From Mycobacterium bohemicum DSM 44277 (lineage in GTDB: Bacteria > Actinomycetota > Actinomycetes > Mycobacteriales > Mycobacteriaceae): 64,000 nucleotides of DNA. Position numbers and translations under genes: made by a program. A model generated the notes under the pieces. It did no database searches. It saw only the letters and a program-made list of their open reading frames with translations, and had not been told where the DNA came from. This document shows, one piece after another, positions 1 through 7,677 of this stretch. The stretch spans positions 487,006 through 551,005 of the forward strand of contig NZ_CSTD01000003.1 in assembly GCF_001053185.1 (NCBI RefSeq), written 5' to 3'. The first letter of the stretch is position 1. The number at the start of each line of letters is the position of its first letter.

Positions 1-163
1 AATCAAGGGAATTTTCGTCGCCATCGGGAGCGTGATCGCCGCGATTGTGTGCGGCATCATCGCGATGATGAAGGGCCGCAATCCGCTGGGCTGGGGAATT
101 CTCGGGCTGTTCTTCTCCATCCTGACGTTGATCGTCATCATCGTCATCCCCAGCAAAAAGTGA
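1..163 (+). CDS. small hydrophobic membrane protein (5' partial)
   Basis: An open frame enters from the left edge and ends with TGA at 161-163. The visible 53 residues form two hydrophobic stretches separated by a short polar loop (MMKGRNPLGW) and end in a lysine tail (PSKK). This is the pattern of a small two-helix inner-membrane protein. The start lies outside the window, no family was recognised, and no partner is visible because the next gene is on the other strand and decayed. Confidence 0.6.
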   Translation, partial: IKGIFVAIGSVIAAIVCGIIAMMKGRNPLGWGILGLFFSILTLIVIIVIPSKK

Positions 164-218
164 CGCCCGGGGCGTAACCGCGTCATACCGCGCGGATCAG
201 GTTCCGCCTCGAGTCGCC

Positions 219-798
219 TCAGGATGCTTTGGCGGTGTCCGACGACGGGCGGCCGCCGATGAGGTCGCTGACCACGCGCCGGGAGACGCCGTATTCGCGC
301 AGGACTTGGCCGATTCGACGGGCATCCGCGCTGGCACCGCAGCGCATGAAGGTGTCGAAGGCGGTGCTGAGCTGGTCGATGCCCGCGCGGGTCCGACCCG
401 CCCGCGTCAGTGCGCTGCCGGCATCTTCAGCCGCGGCGGCGTGCAGGAGCGGACGGGACACCGGGCCCTCCGGCGGTATACGCGTCACGGGCATGGACGG
501 TGACCTCACGCACCAGCGAGCGGTCGTCGGTGTGTAGCGCCACCCGGGCCAACGTCATCAGGCCTATCCGGCCCCCGATGCGGCTCCAGGTCATCCGCTC
601 CCGCTTGGGCAGCGATTCGACGGCGCGGCGCGCCGCTTCCAACCGCCCGGCGGCCAGGTCGACTTGCGCCCGCATTTGGGTGAGCAGCTGGAGCGCCATC
701 TGATTGCGTTGTGCGGCAGCACGTTCTGAGCCTTCGGACACAATCGTCGTCGCCTCGTCGAGGCTACCCCGGGTGATGAGGATGATGGCGCGGTTCAC
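219..798 (-). pseudogene. decayed LuxR/MalT-type transcriptional regulator
   Basis: Two overlapping minus-strand frames (427-798 and 219-509) read as consecutive parts of one protein. The first resembles the alpha-helical middle of large ATPase-LuxR regulators (IILITRGSLDEA, RMTWSRIGGRIGLM); the second continues with LLHAAAAEDAG and ARRIGQVLREYGVSRR, the part that normally precedes the LuxR helix-turn-helix. The frame changes near 480-500. The N-terminal ATPase and the C-terminal DNA-binding domain are both missing, so this is a relic. The family assignment rests on the style of the repeats and is inference. Confidence 0.5.
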
Positions 799-1133
799 CG
801 CGGCGAAGTGTTGTATGGCGGGGGGTCCGCGGCCCGGGTGAGGGCCGCGAGGCGACGAGTAGGTGCGAACGACACAGTCCGGCTGTGGAGCCGGCGTGTA
901 GACAACGGTGACCGACCGACGTGCCGCCGGGCTATCGCACGGCTGGTGATCTTCAAGCCGCAGTCATGCGAGGGTTAGGGGGGCGTCGAATCGCCACCGG
1001 TGCCCGCGGCGGCACGAGTTTGACCGCCGCGGTCAACGACGCGCTCGCCGCCACGGCATGCCTGATGACACCTGGTCGGACGAAGCCCGATTTGGTCGCC
1101 GTGACAGGCGTTCGGTAACCTGGCATTCACCAA
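799..1133. other. intergenic stretch, nothing assigned
   Basis: No convincing gene is seen between the regulator relic and the tRNA. Open frames here are short, have no ribosome binding site and show no recognisable product. The left part may be further decayed regulator sequence, because the minus frame stays open for a few codons beyond 798 (AIQHFAAVNR). The right end must hold the tRNA promoter, but no clear -10 element stands out. Confidence 0.4.
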
Positions 1134-1210
1134 CGCGGGGTGGAGCAGCTCGGTAGCTCGCTGGGCTCATAACCCAGAGGTCGCAGGTTCGAATCCTGTC
1201 CCCGCTACCA
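1134..1210 (+). tRNA. initiator tRNA-Met (anticodon CAT), CCA encoded
   Basis: The cloverleaf folds with acceptor GCGGGG/CCCCGC, anticodon stem CTGGG/CCCAG, anticodon loop CTCATAA and T loop TTCGAAT; CCA is encoded. Position 1 is C opposite T72 (unpaired), and three G-C pairs sit next to the anticodon loop. Both features are typical of initiator tRNA. The 3' end abuts an insertion element, and its last 14 bases recur beyond that element, followed by a terminator-like hairpin that was probably the original 3' flank. Confidence 0.93.
1197..1210 (+). repeat. 14-bp direct repeat, left copy (tRNA 3' end)
   Basis: TGTCCCCGCTACCA is the 3' end of the tRNA, including CCA. The identical sequence occurs at 2521-2534, on the other side of the IS481-type element. 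Fourteen bases is long for an IS481 target duplication and resembles an attachment-site core at a tRNA 3' end. Confidence 0.8.
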
Positions 1211-1222
1211 TGTCGTGTCTCG

Positions 1223-1262
1223 GGACATCGTTGACAGGTGTCCCGAGACATGGTTTACACCT
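1223..1262. repeat. terminal inverted repeat of IS481-type element, left
   Basis: GGACATCGTTGACAGG starts a 40-bp segment that matches the reverse complement of 2468-2507 at 33 positions. It overlaps the last codons of the transposase by two bases. Confidence 0.75.
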
Positions 1263-2445
1263 ATTGCTTGTTTTCGGGGCTGTTTCCGCATTTGACGCCG
1301 CGTGGTTGGTAGTCGCGGGTGGGGTCGAGGACGAGTTTGCGGATGAGTGTTCCGGTGGTGCGGTCCAGGACGCGGATGTCGAGGTCGTCGATGAGCACGG
1401 TGACTTTGGTGCCGGTGCGGCGCTTGCCCAGGCCGATGTGGTGCAGGCGGCTGTTGTAGCGGATGGTGATGACGCCGGCGGCGTCGATGACATCGGTGCG
1501 CACGCGGCAGTGGGCGGGGATGACATAGCCGTTGGGGGTGGCTTTGGGTCGGTGGGTATAGGCCTGGGCCGGGGTGTGTCGGTCAAGGGCGCGGTGCGGT
1601 CGGCGCTGGTTGTAGTAGACGCGGAATTGGTCGCAGCGGTGTTGGAGTTCAGCGAGGGTGGCCGCGGGATGTGCAGTGAGCCATTTCTTTTGAGTTTGAT
1701 GGAAGCGTTCCACTTTTCCGCAGGTCTGGGGATGGTAGGGCCGGCTGGTGAGGTAGTTGATGCCCAGTGTGCCCAGGGTGATCTCGAGGGCGGTGCGCCC
1801 ACCGCGTCGGGGTGCTCCGGTGAAGATGGCGCCGTTGTCGGTCAGCACTGAGGCCGGTGGGCCATAGGTGGCAAAGGCGGTGGTGAAGGTTGTGGTGACG
1901 TCGGGGCCGCTGATCGTGCGCCGGGCCAGGCTGGCGATGGCTAGCCGGGAGTGGTCGTCGAGGATGTTGAGGATTTCGACGCCGCCGCCGTGAGCGAGGT
2001 GCCAGTGGGTGACGTCGGCTTGCCAGCATTGGTTGGGCAGTTCGGCCTCAAAGCGTTTCCAGGAGGAGCGGGGCCGTTTGTGGGGTTGGGGTGTGACGAA
2101 GCCGCGGCGTTTGAGGATGCGCCAAATCGTGGACACCGCAGGCGTATGGGCGATGCTGGGGTCGGTGGCCAGATGGGTGGCGATGGTGTCAGCGCCGACA
2201 TCGAGACCGCGTTTGGTCAGGGTCTTGCGTAACCGCACGATGCGGTCTTCGACGTCGGCGGGGGCGGCCCGGGGGGTGTGGTGTGGGCGTCGCGAGTGCG
2301 GCACAAAGGCCGCATCGCCGTCGGCTTCGTAGCGTTTGCACAGCTGTTGGACCCATTGGCGGGACAGGTCGTAGTCACGGGCGACTTCGCTTTTGCTGCG
2401 GCCCTCGACCGTCACGGCGGTGATGACCAGATGTGCCTTCGACAT
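1261..2445 (-). CDS. IS481 family transposase
   Basis: This 394-residue protein has an N-terminal helix-turn-helix (about residues 15-40, SEVARDYDLSRQWVQQL), a winged-helix linker and an rve integrase core. The DDE triad is visible: D144 in QADVTHW, D203 in LTDNGAIF and E246 in CGKVERFHQ. YNQRRPHRAL follows, as usual for the family. The frame is intact, so the element could be active. It would catalyse cut-and-paste or copy-out transposition by binding the terminal repeats. Confidence 0.93.
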   Translation of the reverse strand: MSKAHLVITAVTVEGRSKSEVARDYDLSRQWVQQLCKRYEADGDAAFVPHSRRPHHTPRAAPADVEDRIVRLRKTLTKRGLDVGADTIATHLATDPSIAHTPAVSTIWRILKRRGFVTPQPHKRPRSSWKRFEAELPNQCWQADVTHWHLAHGGGVEILNILDDHSRLAIASLARRTISGPDVTTTFTTAFATYGPPASVLTDNGAIFTGAPRRGGRTALEITLGTLGINYLTSRPYHPQTCGKVERFHQTQKKWLTAHPAATLAELQHRCDQFRVYYNQRRPHRALDRHTPAQAYTHRPKATPNGYVIPAHCRVRTDVIDAAGVITIRYNSRLHHIGLGKRRTGTKVTVLIDDLDIRVLDRTTGTLIRKLVLDPTRDYQPRGVKCGNSPENKQ

Positions 2446-2467
2446 GGCTAACCTCCCTGACTTGCAG

Positions 2468-2507
2468 AGGTGTCAACTATGTCGCGAGACAGCTGCCAAC
2501 TATGTCC
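2468..2507. repeat. terminal inverted repeat of IS481-type element, right
   Basis: This is the partner of 1223-1262. Read on the minus strand it begins GGACATAGTTGGCAGC. It lies upstream of the transposase start and so probably also contains the transposase promoter. Confidence 0.75.
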
Positions 2508-2520
2508 TGGAATCAGACAC

Positions 2521-2534
2521 TGTCCCCGCTACCA
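2521..2534 (+). repeat. 14-bp direct repeat, right copy of tRNA 3' end
   Basis: An exact second copy of the last 14 bases of the initiator tRNA gene. It is directly followed by a hairpin terminator, which suggests this side is the original 3' flank of the tRNA and the insertion lies between the copies. Confidence 0.8.
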
Positions 2535-2542
2535 GGTGAAAT

Positions 2543-2572
2543 GGCTCCCGGAGGAGACTCCGGGGGCCATTT
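2543..2572 (+). terminator. Rho-independent-like hairpin
   Basis: GGCTCCCGGAG pairs with CTCCGGGGGCC around a GAGA loop (11 pairs, one G-T), followed by ATTTT. It lies 8 bases after the second copy of the tRNA end and probably terminated the tRNA transcript before the insertion. Confidence 0.7.
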
Positions 2573-2889
2573 TCATGCCACTTGGGGCCACATTGTCGGA
2601 ACAGCAGCCTTACGAACCGGTTGATTTGCGCCGCGATCTGACATAGGTGAAAGCGGTGGGCAGGGGCATCGCACCCAAGCGCGTCGATCAGCGCTGTCGG
2701 GCGTCGTTGTCGTCTCCGACGAGCTCGACTAATGTCGCTCATCTCGGGTCCATGTTTCCAGTCGAGTCAAGTTCTTCCGAGGATGCGTTCGTGGCGACCG
2801 CCAGATGTCACAGCTGCTGTTTGATCCGGAATGGACAGATGCCGAAAGCCGTATATGGGCGCCTTCGGCTGTCGAGTTGAGGCGGCATC
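2573..2889. other. intergenic stretch, nothing assigned
   Basis: No gene, RNA or clear repeat was found in these roughly 320 bases. They are less GC-rich than the neighbourhood and must contain the promoter of the exonuclease-type gene. A purine-rich GAGG at about 2877-2881 serves as its ribosome binding site. Confidence 0.4.
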
Positions 2890-5499
2890 GTGGGGATTTA
2901 CGTCCGCAAGAGCGTCAAAGCCGGACCTTTTCGGTTCAACCTGAGCAAGTCCGGGATCGGGGTAAGTGCCGGCGTTCCTGGCTTTCGCGTCGGCACAGGT
3001 CCGCGCGGCAATTACGTCCACATGGGTCGCAATGGCGTCTATTACCGGGCCTCGCTGAACGGACACCACACGTCGTCATCGCCGCGACAACAACACCCAT
3101 CGCCGGCCGCGCCCCCAGCGTTTCGCCCCAGCGACGTCATCCTGCAGGACGTCACCGGTGCCGCTGCCACTACCTTGGAGCCCACCGGTCGAGGCGATCT
3201 GGTCGACCAGCTGAACGCGGCGGCCGCGCGTTTCGCCTGGTGGTGGCCCACGGCGATTTCGGTTCTGCTGCTGGGCCTGCTGACAATGCCATGGGGATTG
3301 CTCATCTGGTTTCTCGGCGGCGCTGGCTGCGTCTGGCTCTACCTCAATGACCAGGCACGACGCACGGTCGTTCTTTTCTACGACGTGAACGACGACGCTC
3401 AATCGTGGTTCGACTCCCTGGTAACCCAATGGCGCTGGCTCACCGAGTCGCAGCGAGTTTGGCGAATCGTACAAGCCGGCGACGTGGTGGGAACCAACGC
3501 CTTCAAAACGAACTCCGGGGCCAGCACACTGGTCAAGACGATCCCCGCGACAGCGGCCACATCGGTCCGGCACAAACAATTGGCGACGAACATCGCCGTA
3601 CCCTCAATCACCGCCGGTAACTCTGCGATCTACCTGCTGCCAGACCGGGTCTTGATTCGAGAGGGCAAGCGCTACAGCGACATCGACTACCAGGCACTGC
3701 GCACTTTTCACCAGAAGCAACGCTTCATCGAAAGGTCATCCCCTCCACGAGACGCCGCCCAAGTCGACACCACATGGCAGATCGTCAACGTCAAGGGCGG
3801 CCCGGACCGCCGCTACAAAAACAACAGGATGCTCCCGATCATGCTGTACGGACGACTCCTCATCACTTCGGCAAGCGGCCTCTATTGGATCATCCAGATA
3901 TCACGTGCCGACGCCGCCGAACCGCTTGCCCAGGTCATCTCAGCGGCGCCCGCACAACCCGATGAGCACACAGGACATGCGGCTGCACCGGCACAGCGCC
4001 AGCGGCCGACGCAATCCCAACCTCCTGCGGAGCGGCCGTCAGCCCCGCAGCGCGTATCCACTGCTCGGCGCCCGACCACAACGACCAGTTTCATCGAGCG
4101 TTCGCTACTGACGCGTGCCACTACCAAATACCTCGCAGCCGAGCAGGTCTTCACCGCAGTCGATCTGGAAACCACGGGTTTGTATCCCTCGGCGGATCGC
4201 ATCGTGGAGATCGGACTAGTGAAGTTCCGCGGTGACGGAGAGGTTCTCGACGAATTCGCCACTTTGGTGAACAACCCCGGATCCTCGCCAGAGGCGAGAA
4301 TGCACCACCAGATCGATGACACCGATCTCATCGGCGCTCCAACGATCGATCACGTGCTCCCTGAGGCCTTCGCGTTTATGGCCGACACAGTTGTCGTCGC
4401 GCATAACCTCGACTTCGAAGCAGGGTTCCTTGCCTCGGCAGCACAACGGAACAGTGTCACGCTTCCGCGGCTGACCGGTGTGTGCATGCTTCAGGCGGCA
4501 CGACGTCAACTCGATGGCCGCGCCTACAGCCTCATGTCGTTGTACAAGAGCGCCACCGGTCATTGGGCTGAGAACAATCACACTGCGCTGGGCGATGCCC
4601 GCGCCGTCCGTGAGGTTCTCCTGTGGATGCTACGAACTGCGCCGCAGCCGCTGCACCTCACTTCGGCGGCGATCGCCGCTCCAGTATCAGGTCCGGCGCC
4701 GCAGCCGTGCGCGATTAGTTGTCGGCCTGTGCCCATGACCGGAGCCTCGGTCGCTGCACTGCTGGAGTCCTTCCCGCAGTCGCCAACCCCACGGAGCGGC
4801 GACCCGGCCGAGATCGAGCGCTACCGGACTTTGCTCGGTGAGTGCATCAAAGATGGACGACTCACCCCCGAAGAGGCCACCGCACTGTCAAGCCAAGCTC
4901 GGCGCACACGCCTCAACGGCACCCAGCTCCGTTCATTGCATTACGAAGTGTGGCGGTCGAAATACGGCGCCGATTCCCACAGGGACTGGACCAGCCTTGA
5001 TCCAAATCATCGACGTGAGATGTGGTTGCTCGCCGACGAATTAGGGTTACAAGACCTGGCAAGTGAGATTGGCGCCGCAATCGAACAATGCACCGAATCA
5101 CCGCCGCCGCCGCAAGCGCGCTACCTACGCGGGGTCCGAGTCGGCATCCTGGGTCACGGACCCGAATTCGACGAGTTGCGCGTATGTGCGGAGGACCACG
5201 GAGCAAGCATCGCGAAGAACATCACCAAGACGGTGGCCTGGGTTACGACCACAACGCCCAGCGCAGACGACGCACCCCACCGTGCCGCACGCACCCACCA
5301 AATACCGATGCTGACCCCCGCGCTCGCACGCCAGCGACTCGACGAAGCCATTCGCGACGCCGAGGCAAAAGCCTCAGAACGACAACGCGCCCTTGATGAA
5401 TGGGCCGCCCAACGCCAAGCCCGCGAGGAATATTGGCGACCAGCCTGGCGGCCTCATGAACTCGACTATGACCCAGATCCGAGACATGCTACCTATTAG
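2890..5499 (+). CDS. DUF4236-membrane-DEDDh exonuclease-BRCT-like protein
   Basis: This 869-residue protein starts at GTG after a GAGG site. Residues 1-50 match DUF4236 (NLSKSGIGVSAGVPGFRVG). Residues about 118-150 form one or two membrane helices. A linker leads to a DNA polymerase III epsilon-like exonuclease at about 415-580 with DEDDh residues D425 and E427 (DLETTG), D508 (AHNLDF), H564 and D569 (HTALGD). The C-terminus (about 745-825) resembles a BRCT fold (VRVGILGHG), followed by a charged helix. The architecture suggests a membrane-anchored 3'-5' nuclease acting on DNA or RNA. No such fusion is familiar to me. Its place between an IS element, a convergent nuclease and an integrase relic suggests transfer and perhaps defence, which is inference. 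Confidence 0.75.
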   Translation: MGIYVRKSVKAGPFRFNLSKSGIGVSAGVPGFRVGTGPRGNYVHMGRNGVYYRASLNGHHTSSSPRQQHPSPAAPPAFRPSDVILQDVTGAAATTLEPTGRGDLVDQLNAAAARFAWWWPTAISVLLLGLLTMPWGLLIWFLGGAGCVWLYLNDQARRTVVLFYDVNDDAQSWFDSLVTQWRWLTESQRVWRIVQAGDVVGTNAFKTNSGASTLVKTIPATAATSVRHKQLATNIAVPSITAGNSAIYLLPDRVLIREGKRYSDIDYQALRTFHQKQRFIERSSPPRDAAQVDTTWQIVNVKGGPDRRYKNNRMLPIMLYGRLLITSASGLYWIIQISRADAAEPLAQVISAAPAQPDEHTGHAAAPAQRQRPTQSQPPAERPSAPQRVSTARRPTTTTSFIERSLLTRATTKYLAAEQVFTAVDLETTGLYPSADRIVEIGLVKFRGDGEVLDEFATLVNNPGSSPEARMHHQIDDTDLIGAPTIDHVLPEAFAFMADTVVVAHNLDFEAGFLASAAQRNSVTLPRLTGVCMLQAARRQLDGRAYSLMSLYKSATGHWAENNHTALGDARAVREVLLWMLRTAPQPLHLTSAAIAAPVSGPAPQPCAISCRPVPMTGASVAALLESFPQSPTPRSGDPAEIERYRTLLGECIKDGRLTPEEATALSSQARRTRLNGTQLRSLHYEVWRSKYGADSHRDWTSLDPNHRREMWLLADELGLQDLASEIGAAIEQCTESPPPPQARYLRGVRVGILGHGPEFDELRVCAEDHGASIAKNITKTVAWVTTTTPSADDAPHRAARTHQIPMLTPALARQRLDEAIRDAEAKASERQRALDEWAAQRQAREEYWRPAWRPHELDYDPDPRHATY

Positions 5500-5539
5500 C
5501 AGGCAGCATCTTACTTACTCCGGTGCGCGCCGTTCTGTG

Positions 5540-6406
5540 TCAAACGTCAAGCCCTGCATTCTTCGCCGCATTCGCTGAAACCTTGTGCCGGTGCCGCGGT
5601 TTTCTTAGCTCTGGGTCCGCGAGCATGCGTTGCAGCTTGTCCGCGAGATCGACGTCGTTTATTCCAGGCCAAAGCTTTTCGGCCAGATCGAGCACAAGAA
5701 CGCAGTCTTTGCATCCTGGAGCGCCGTTGGGTGCGTCGGATAGGTCGAAGATCTCCCTTGTCTTTGCCAACGCATCGTTCAATAGGTCATCATCGACCGG
5801 GATCTCGACGACGCGGGCTTGGAAACCCATGACAAAGCCGTCTTCGCGACAGTTTCCGCAGTAATTGACGGTGTCTCCCTTGGTCGCGGGCTCCATATAG
5901 ATGAGCGCCAGCCGAGATATCGGCGCGGGGCCGCACTCAGCTGCGATACGGGCATAAGCGTTGAGCTGCAGCGTGTAGCGCGGCATCAGCTTCTTGTTCT
6001 CAGCGTCGGTGAATCGCGCCGTTTTATAGTCGGCGATCAGCAAGGAACCGTCGGCGTACTCAAAGATCGCGTCGGCTACGCCGGTGAGGCGAATGCCGTA
6101 CTTGGCATCGACGGTTTGAAACTGCGACCAGTGCCGCGGCGTCTGGTAGGCCACGATTGTCCCTAGCGGTGAGAGCCAGCCGGGCGGCACACCGTGGGCC
6201 TCGAACCACGAGTGAACAATGTCCTTGGTGTAGGAGTCGATCGAGCTGAAAATGCTTGGAAACATCTGAAACGGCAAGTGATGGTTCAGATGCAGCTTGA
6301 CCCAGTAGCACCGCTCGCAAAGATCATCCATGACGACTTCTCCGAGGCGGCTCGCGGAGATCCGGATCGTCTTCACAGGCCAACCGTGACGAGGACGTCG
6401 CTCCAT
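5540..6406 (-). CDS. PD-(D/E)XK (RecB/Cas4-like) nuclease
   Basis: The 288-residue protein shows the RecB-family nuclease signature: D112 (GVADAIF), D126-Y-K128 (LLIADYKTA) and Q147xxxY151 (QLNAYA). The N-terminal SASRLGEVVMDDLCERCYW matches the entry motif of this family. Three CxxC pairs (C30/C33, C183/C186, C232/C235) suggest a metal or Fe-S site as in Cas4 and AddB. It is convergent with the exonuclease-type gene, with a 40-bp gap. No cas genes or CRISPR arrays are near. A role in DNA processing or defence is likely; the substrate is unknown. Confidence 0.75.
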   Translation of the reverse strand: MERRPRHGWPVKTIRISASRLGEVVMDDLCERCYWVKLHLNHHLPFQMFPSIFSSIDSYTKDIVHSWFEAHGVPPGWLSPLGTIVAYQTPRHWSQFQTVDAKYGIRLTGVADAIFEYADGSLLIADYKTARFTDAENKKLMPRYTLQLNAYARIAAECGPAPISRLALIYMEPATKGDTVNYCGNCREDGFVMGFQARVVEIPVDDDLLNDALAKTREIFDLSDAPNGAPGCKDCVLVLDLAEKLWPGINDVDLADKLQRMLADPELRKPRHRHKVSANAAKNAGLDV

Positions 6407-6469
6407 GTCAAGAGAAAGATTGCGCCGGGTTAAAGCAAGGGTTGGCCCCGGTCATCGTCTGATTCCGAG

Positions 6470-6730
6470 TCCCAGCCGGCATCTATCAGGAACACCGCCT
6501 GCTCAGCGGCGCCCGGTCGTCGTCCTTGAGGACGTGGGCATATGTCTCCACACAGAACCCCACGTTGGCGTGCCCGATCCGCTCGAGACCACCTTGGGGC
6601 TCAGCCCGGCTTTTTGAGCGCGCTGGTCGCATAGCAGTGCCGCGGATCATGGAATGTGCGGGCCGGTCCTGGCAGTCGGGCCGGGTTGGACGTGATCTGC
6701 GACCAGCCCTTCGACTCGCGCGGTAGCTTA
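6470..6730 (-). pseudogene. tyrosine recombinase (phage integrase) C-terminal relic
   Basis: Reading the minus strand piecewise gives FHDPRHCYATSALKK, then KAGLSPKVVS, then ERIGHANVGFCVETYAHVL. These correspond to the HxxR box and the catalytic-tyrosine region of phage integrases. Each piece is in a different frame, so at least two single-base losses have occurred, near 6613 and 6590. The N-terminal half is absent. The relic marks this region as a former prophage or island end. An intact att site next to it was not found. Confidence 0.7.
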
Positions 6731-6744
6731 GTTCTCGCCCAAAG

Positions 6745-7140
6745 TCATTGCGAGGAAGTGACTTTGGTCACGACGAGCGCCGCTTCGTTGTACGGAAAAA
6801 GGCGGTAGAACACGCCGGATGGTCCCGTAACGAGCGCCGCGCCCTCAGCCTTACTCAGCAGGCGGGGATTGGCTAGCGCGATACTCTTGCCGCGCTTGTG
6901 CAACACCGCCGGCCCGCCAGCCAATACATTCTTCAACCAGTCTGATTCCAGCCCGTACCCGATGAGAACGACGAAGCCGTCGCGGGTGGGAAAAACCAGC
7001 AGCGGCGTTTGATACCGCTTGCCTGATTTGCGTCCGACATGTTCGAGGGTCCCTTGGCCTGGGAGCCATGGCGTGATCGACCGAGCCGCTGGATTGGTGA
7101 CTCGACTATTGAAGTTTGCGACGGCCCGTGGCACCCGCAT
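6745..7140 (-). CDS. F420-dependent (Ddn-type) nitroreductase/quinone reductase family protein
   Basis: This 131-residue protein is of the deazaflavin-dependent oxidoreductase family: HVGRKSGKRYQTPLLV is the typical strand-turn, GFVVLIGYGLESDWLKNV the cofactor region, and KGKSIALANPRLL-like sequence follows. Relatives use reduced F420 to reduce quinones or nitro compounds at the membrane. It is slightly shorter than the usual 140-150 residues. It is the last gene of a minus-strand series headed by the double CoA-transferase and is probably co-regulated with it. The substrate is unknown. Confidence 0.82.
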   Translation of the reverse strand: MRVPRAVANFNSRVTNPAARSITPWLPGQGTLEHVGRKSGKRYQTPLLVFPTRDGFVVLIGYGLESDWLKNVLAGGPAVLHKRGKSIALANPRLLSKAEGAALVTGPSGVFYRLFPYNEAALVVTKVTSSQ

Positions 7141-7185
7141 GGCTCCCTCATTCCCAACGACGCTCGAATTGAACGATCTCTGAAG

Positions 7186-7599
7186 TCATGCGGTCGACGG
7201 CACCAGGGCGCTGATGTCCTCGCCTTGGAGAAGCTTTATCGTCAGGTTCAGGTCGAAATAGTCGGTCCAGCGAGTGATCTTTCCCTCGTCATCGACGACA
7301 AAGGTCCCCATTACCGGGACGGCCGGCTTGCTTCCGTCCGGTGCCTGGATGTAGTCCAGGCGTTCGGTGAGCACCACGGAACCCTCGCTGGCGAGGTTGA
7401 GGATTTCGAAGGCATAGGCGTCGGGGAACATCGCAAACTGGGCGGCCATGTTCTCCACGATGGCGTCTGGTCCGGTGAAGGCGGGCATTCCCACATTCTG
7501 ATAAACGGCCCCGTCGGCGAGCAGGGGGCGCAGCGCTTCGGCATCCCGCTGCTCCATTAACGCGCAGAACCGGCGGACGACATCGGCTGGCGAAGACAT
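7186..7599 (-). CDS. SnoaL/limonene-1,2-epoxide hydrolase-like protein
   Basis: The 137-residue protein begins at ATG 7599, chosen because AAAGGGA lies just upstream; an earlier ATG in frame would place that site inside the gene. The alpha+beta cone fold of SnoaL-like and epoxide hydrolase-type proteins is suggested by VVRRFCALMEQRDAEALRPLL, YQNVGMPAFTG and TERLDYI, with TRWTDYFDL near the end. LEH-type enzymes use an Asp-Arg-Asp triad, and D and R are present at both places. It could hydrolyse an epoxide made by the P450 of the cluster, which is inference. Confidence 0.72.
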   Translation of the reverse strand: MSSPADVVRRFCALMEQRDAEALRPLLADGAVYQNVGMPAFTGPDAIVENMAAQFAMFPDAYAFEILNLASEGSVVLTERLDYIQAPDGSKPAVPVMGTFVVDDEGKITRWTDYFDLNLTIKLLQGEDISALVPSTA

Positions 7600-7677
7600 G
7601 AATGAAATCCCTTTCACGAGGGTGGGTGAATCAACGTGCGGGGGCAGGAGAATGATGCGGATCCGTCTCCCAAAGGC

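Larger units (their letters stand above)
1211..2520 (-). mobile_element. IS481-type insertion element (about 1.3 kb)
   Basis: The element lies between the two copies of the 14-bp tRNA-end repeat. It carries one intact transposase on the minus strand and has imperfect terminal inverted repeats (1223-1262 and 2468-2507, 33 of 40 positions identical). The exact outer ends are uncertain: beyond the 40-bp match the left side reads TGTCGTGTCTC and the right side, read inward, GTGTCTGATTCCA. The terminal region contains several TGTC/GACA motifs, as expected for multiple transposase binding sites. Confidence 0.75.

Noticed and set aside
921..1118. Small plus-strand frame before the tRNA
   Set aside because: No ribosome site, no recognisable product, and composition like non-coding flank.
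6600..6745. A third copy of the tRNA-end repeat next to the integrase relic as an att site
   Set aside because: No match to the 14-bp repeat was found by eye near the relic, so island borders cannot be closed.
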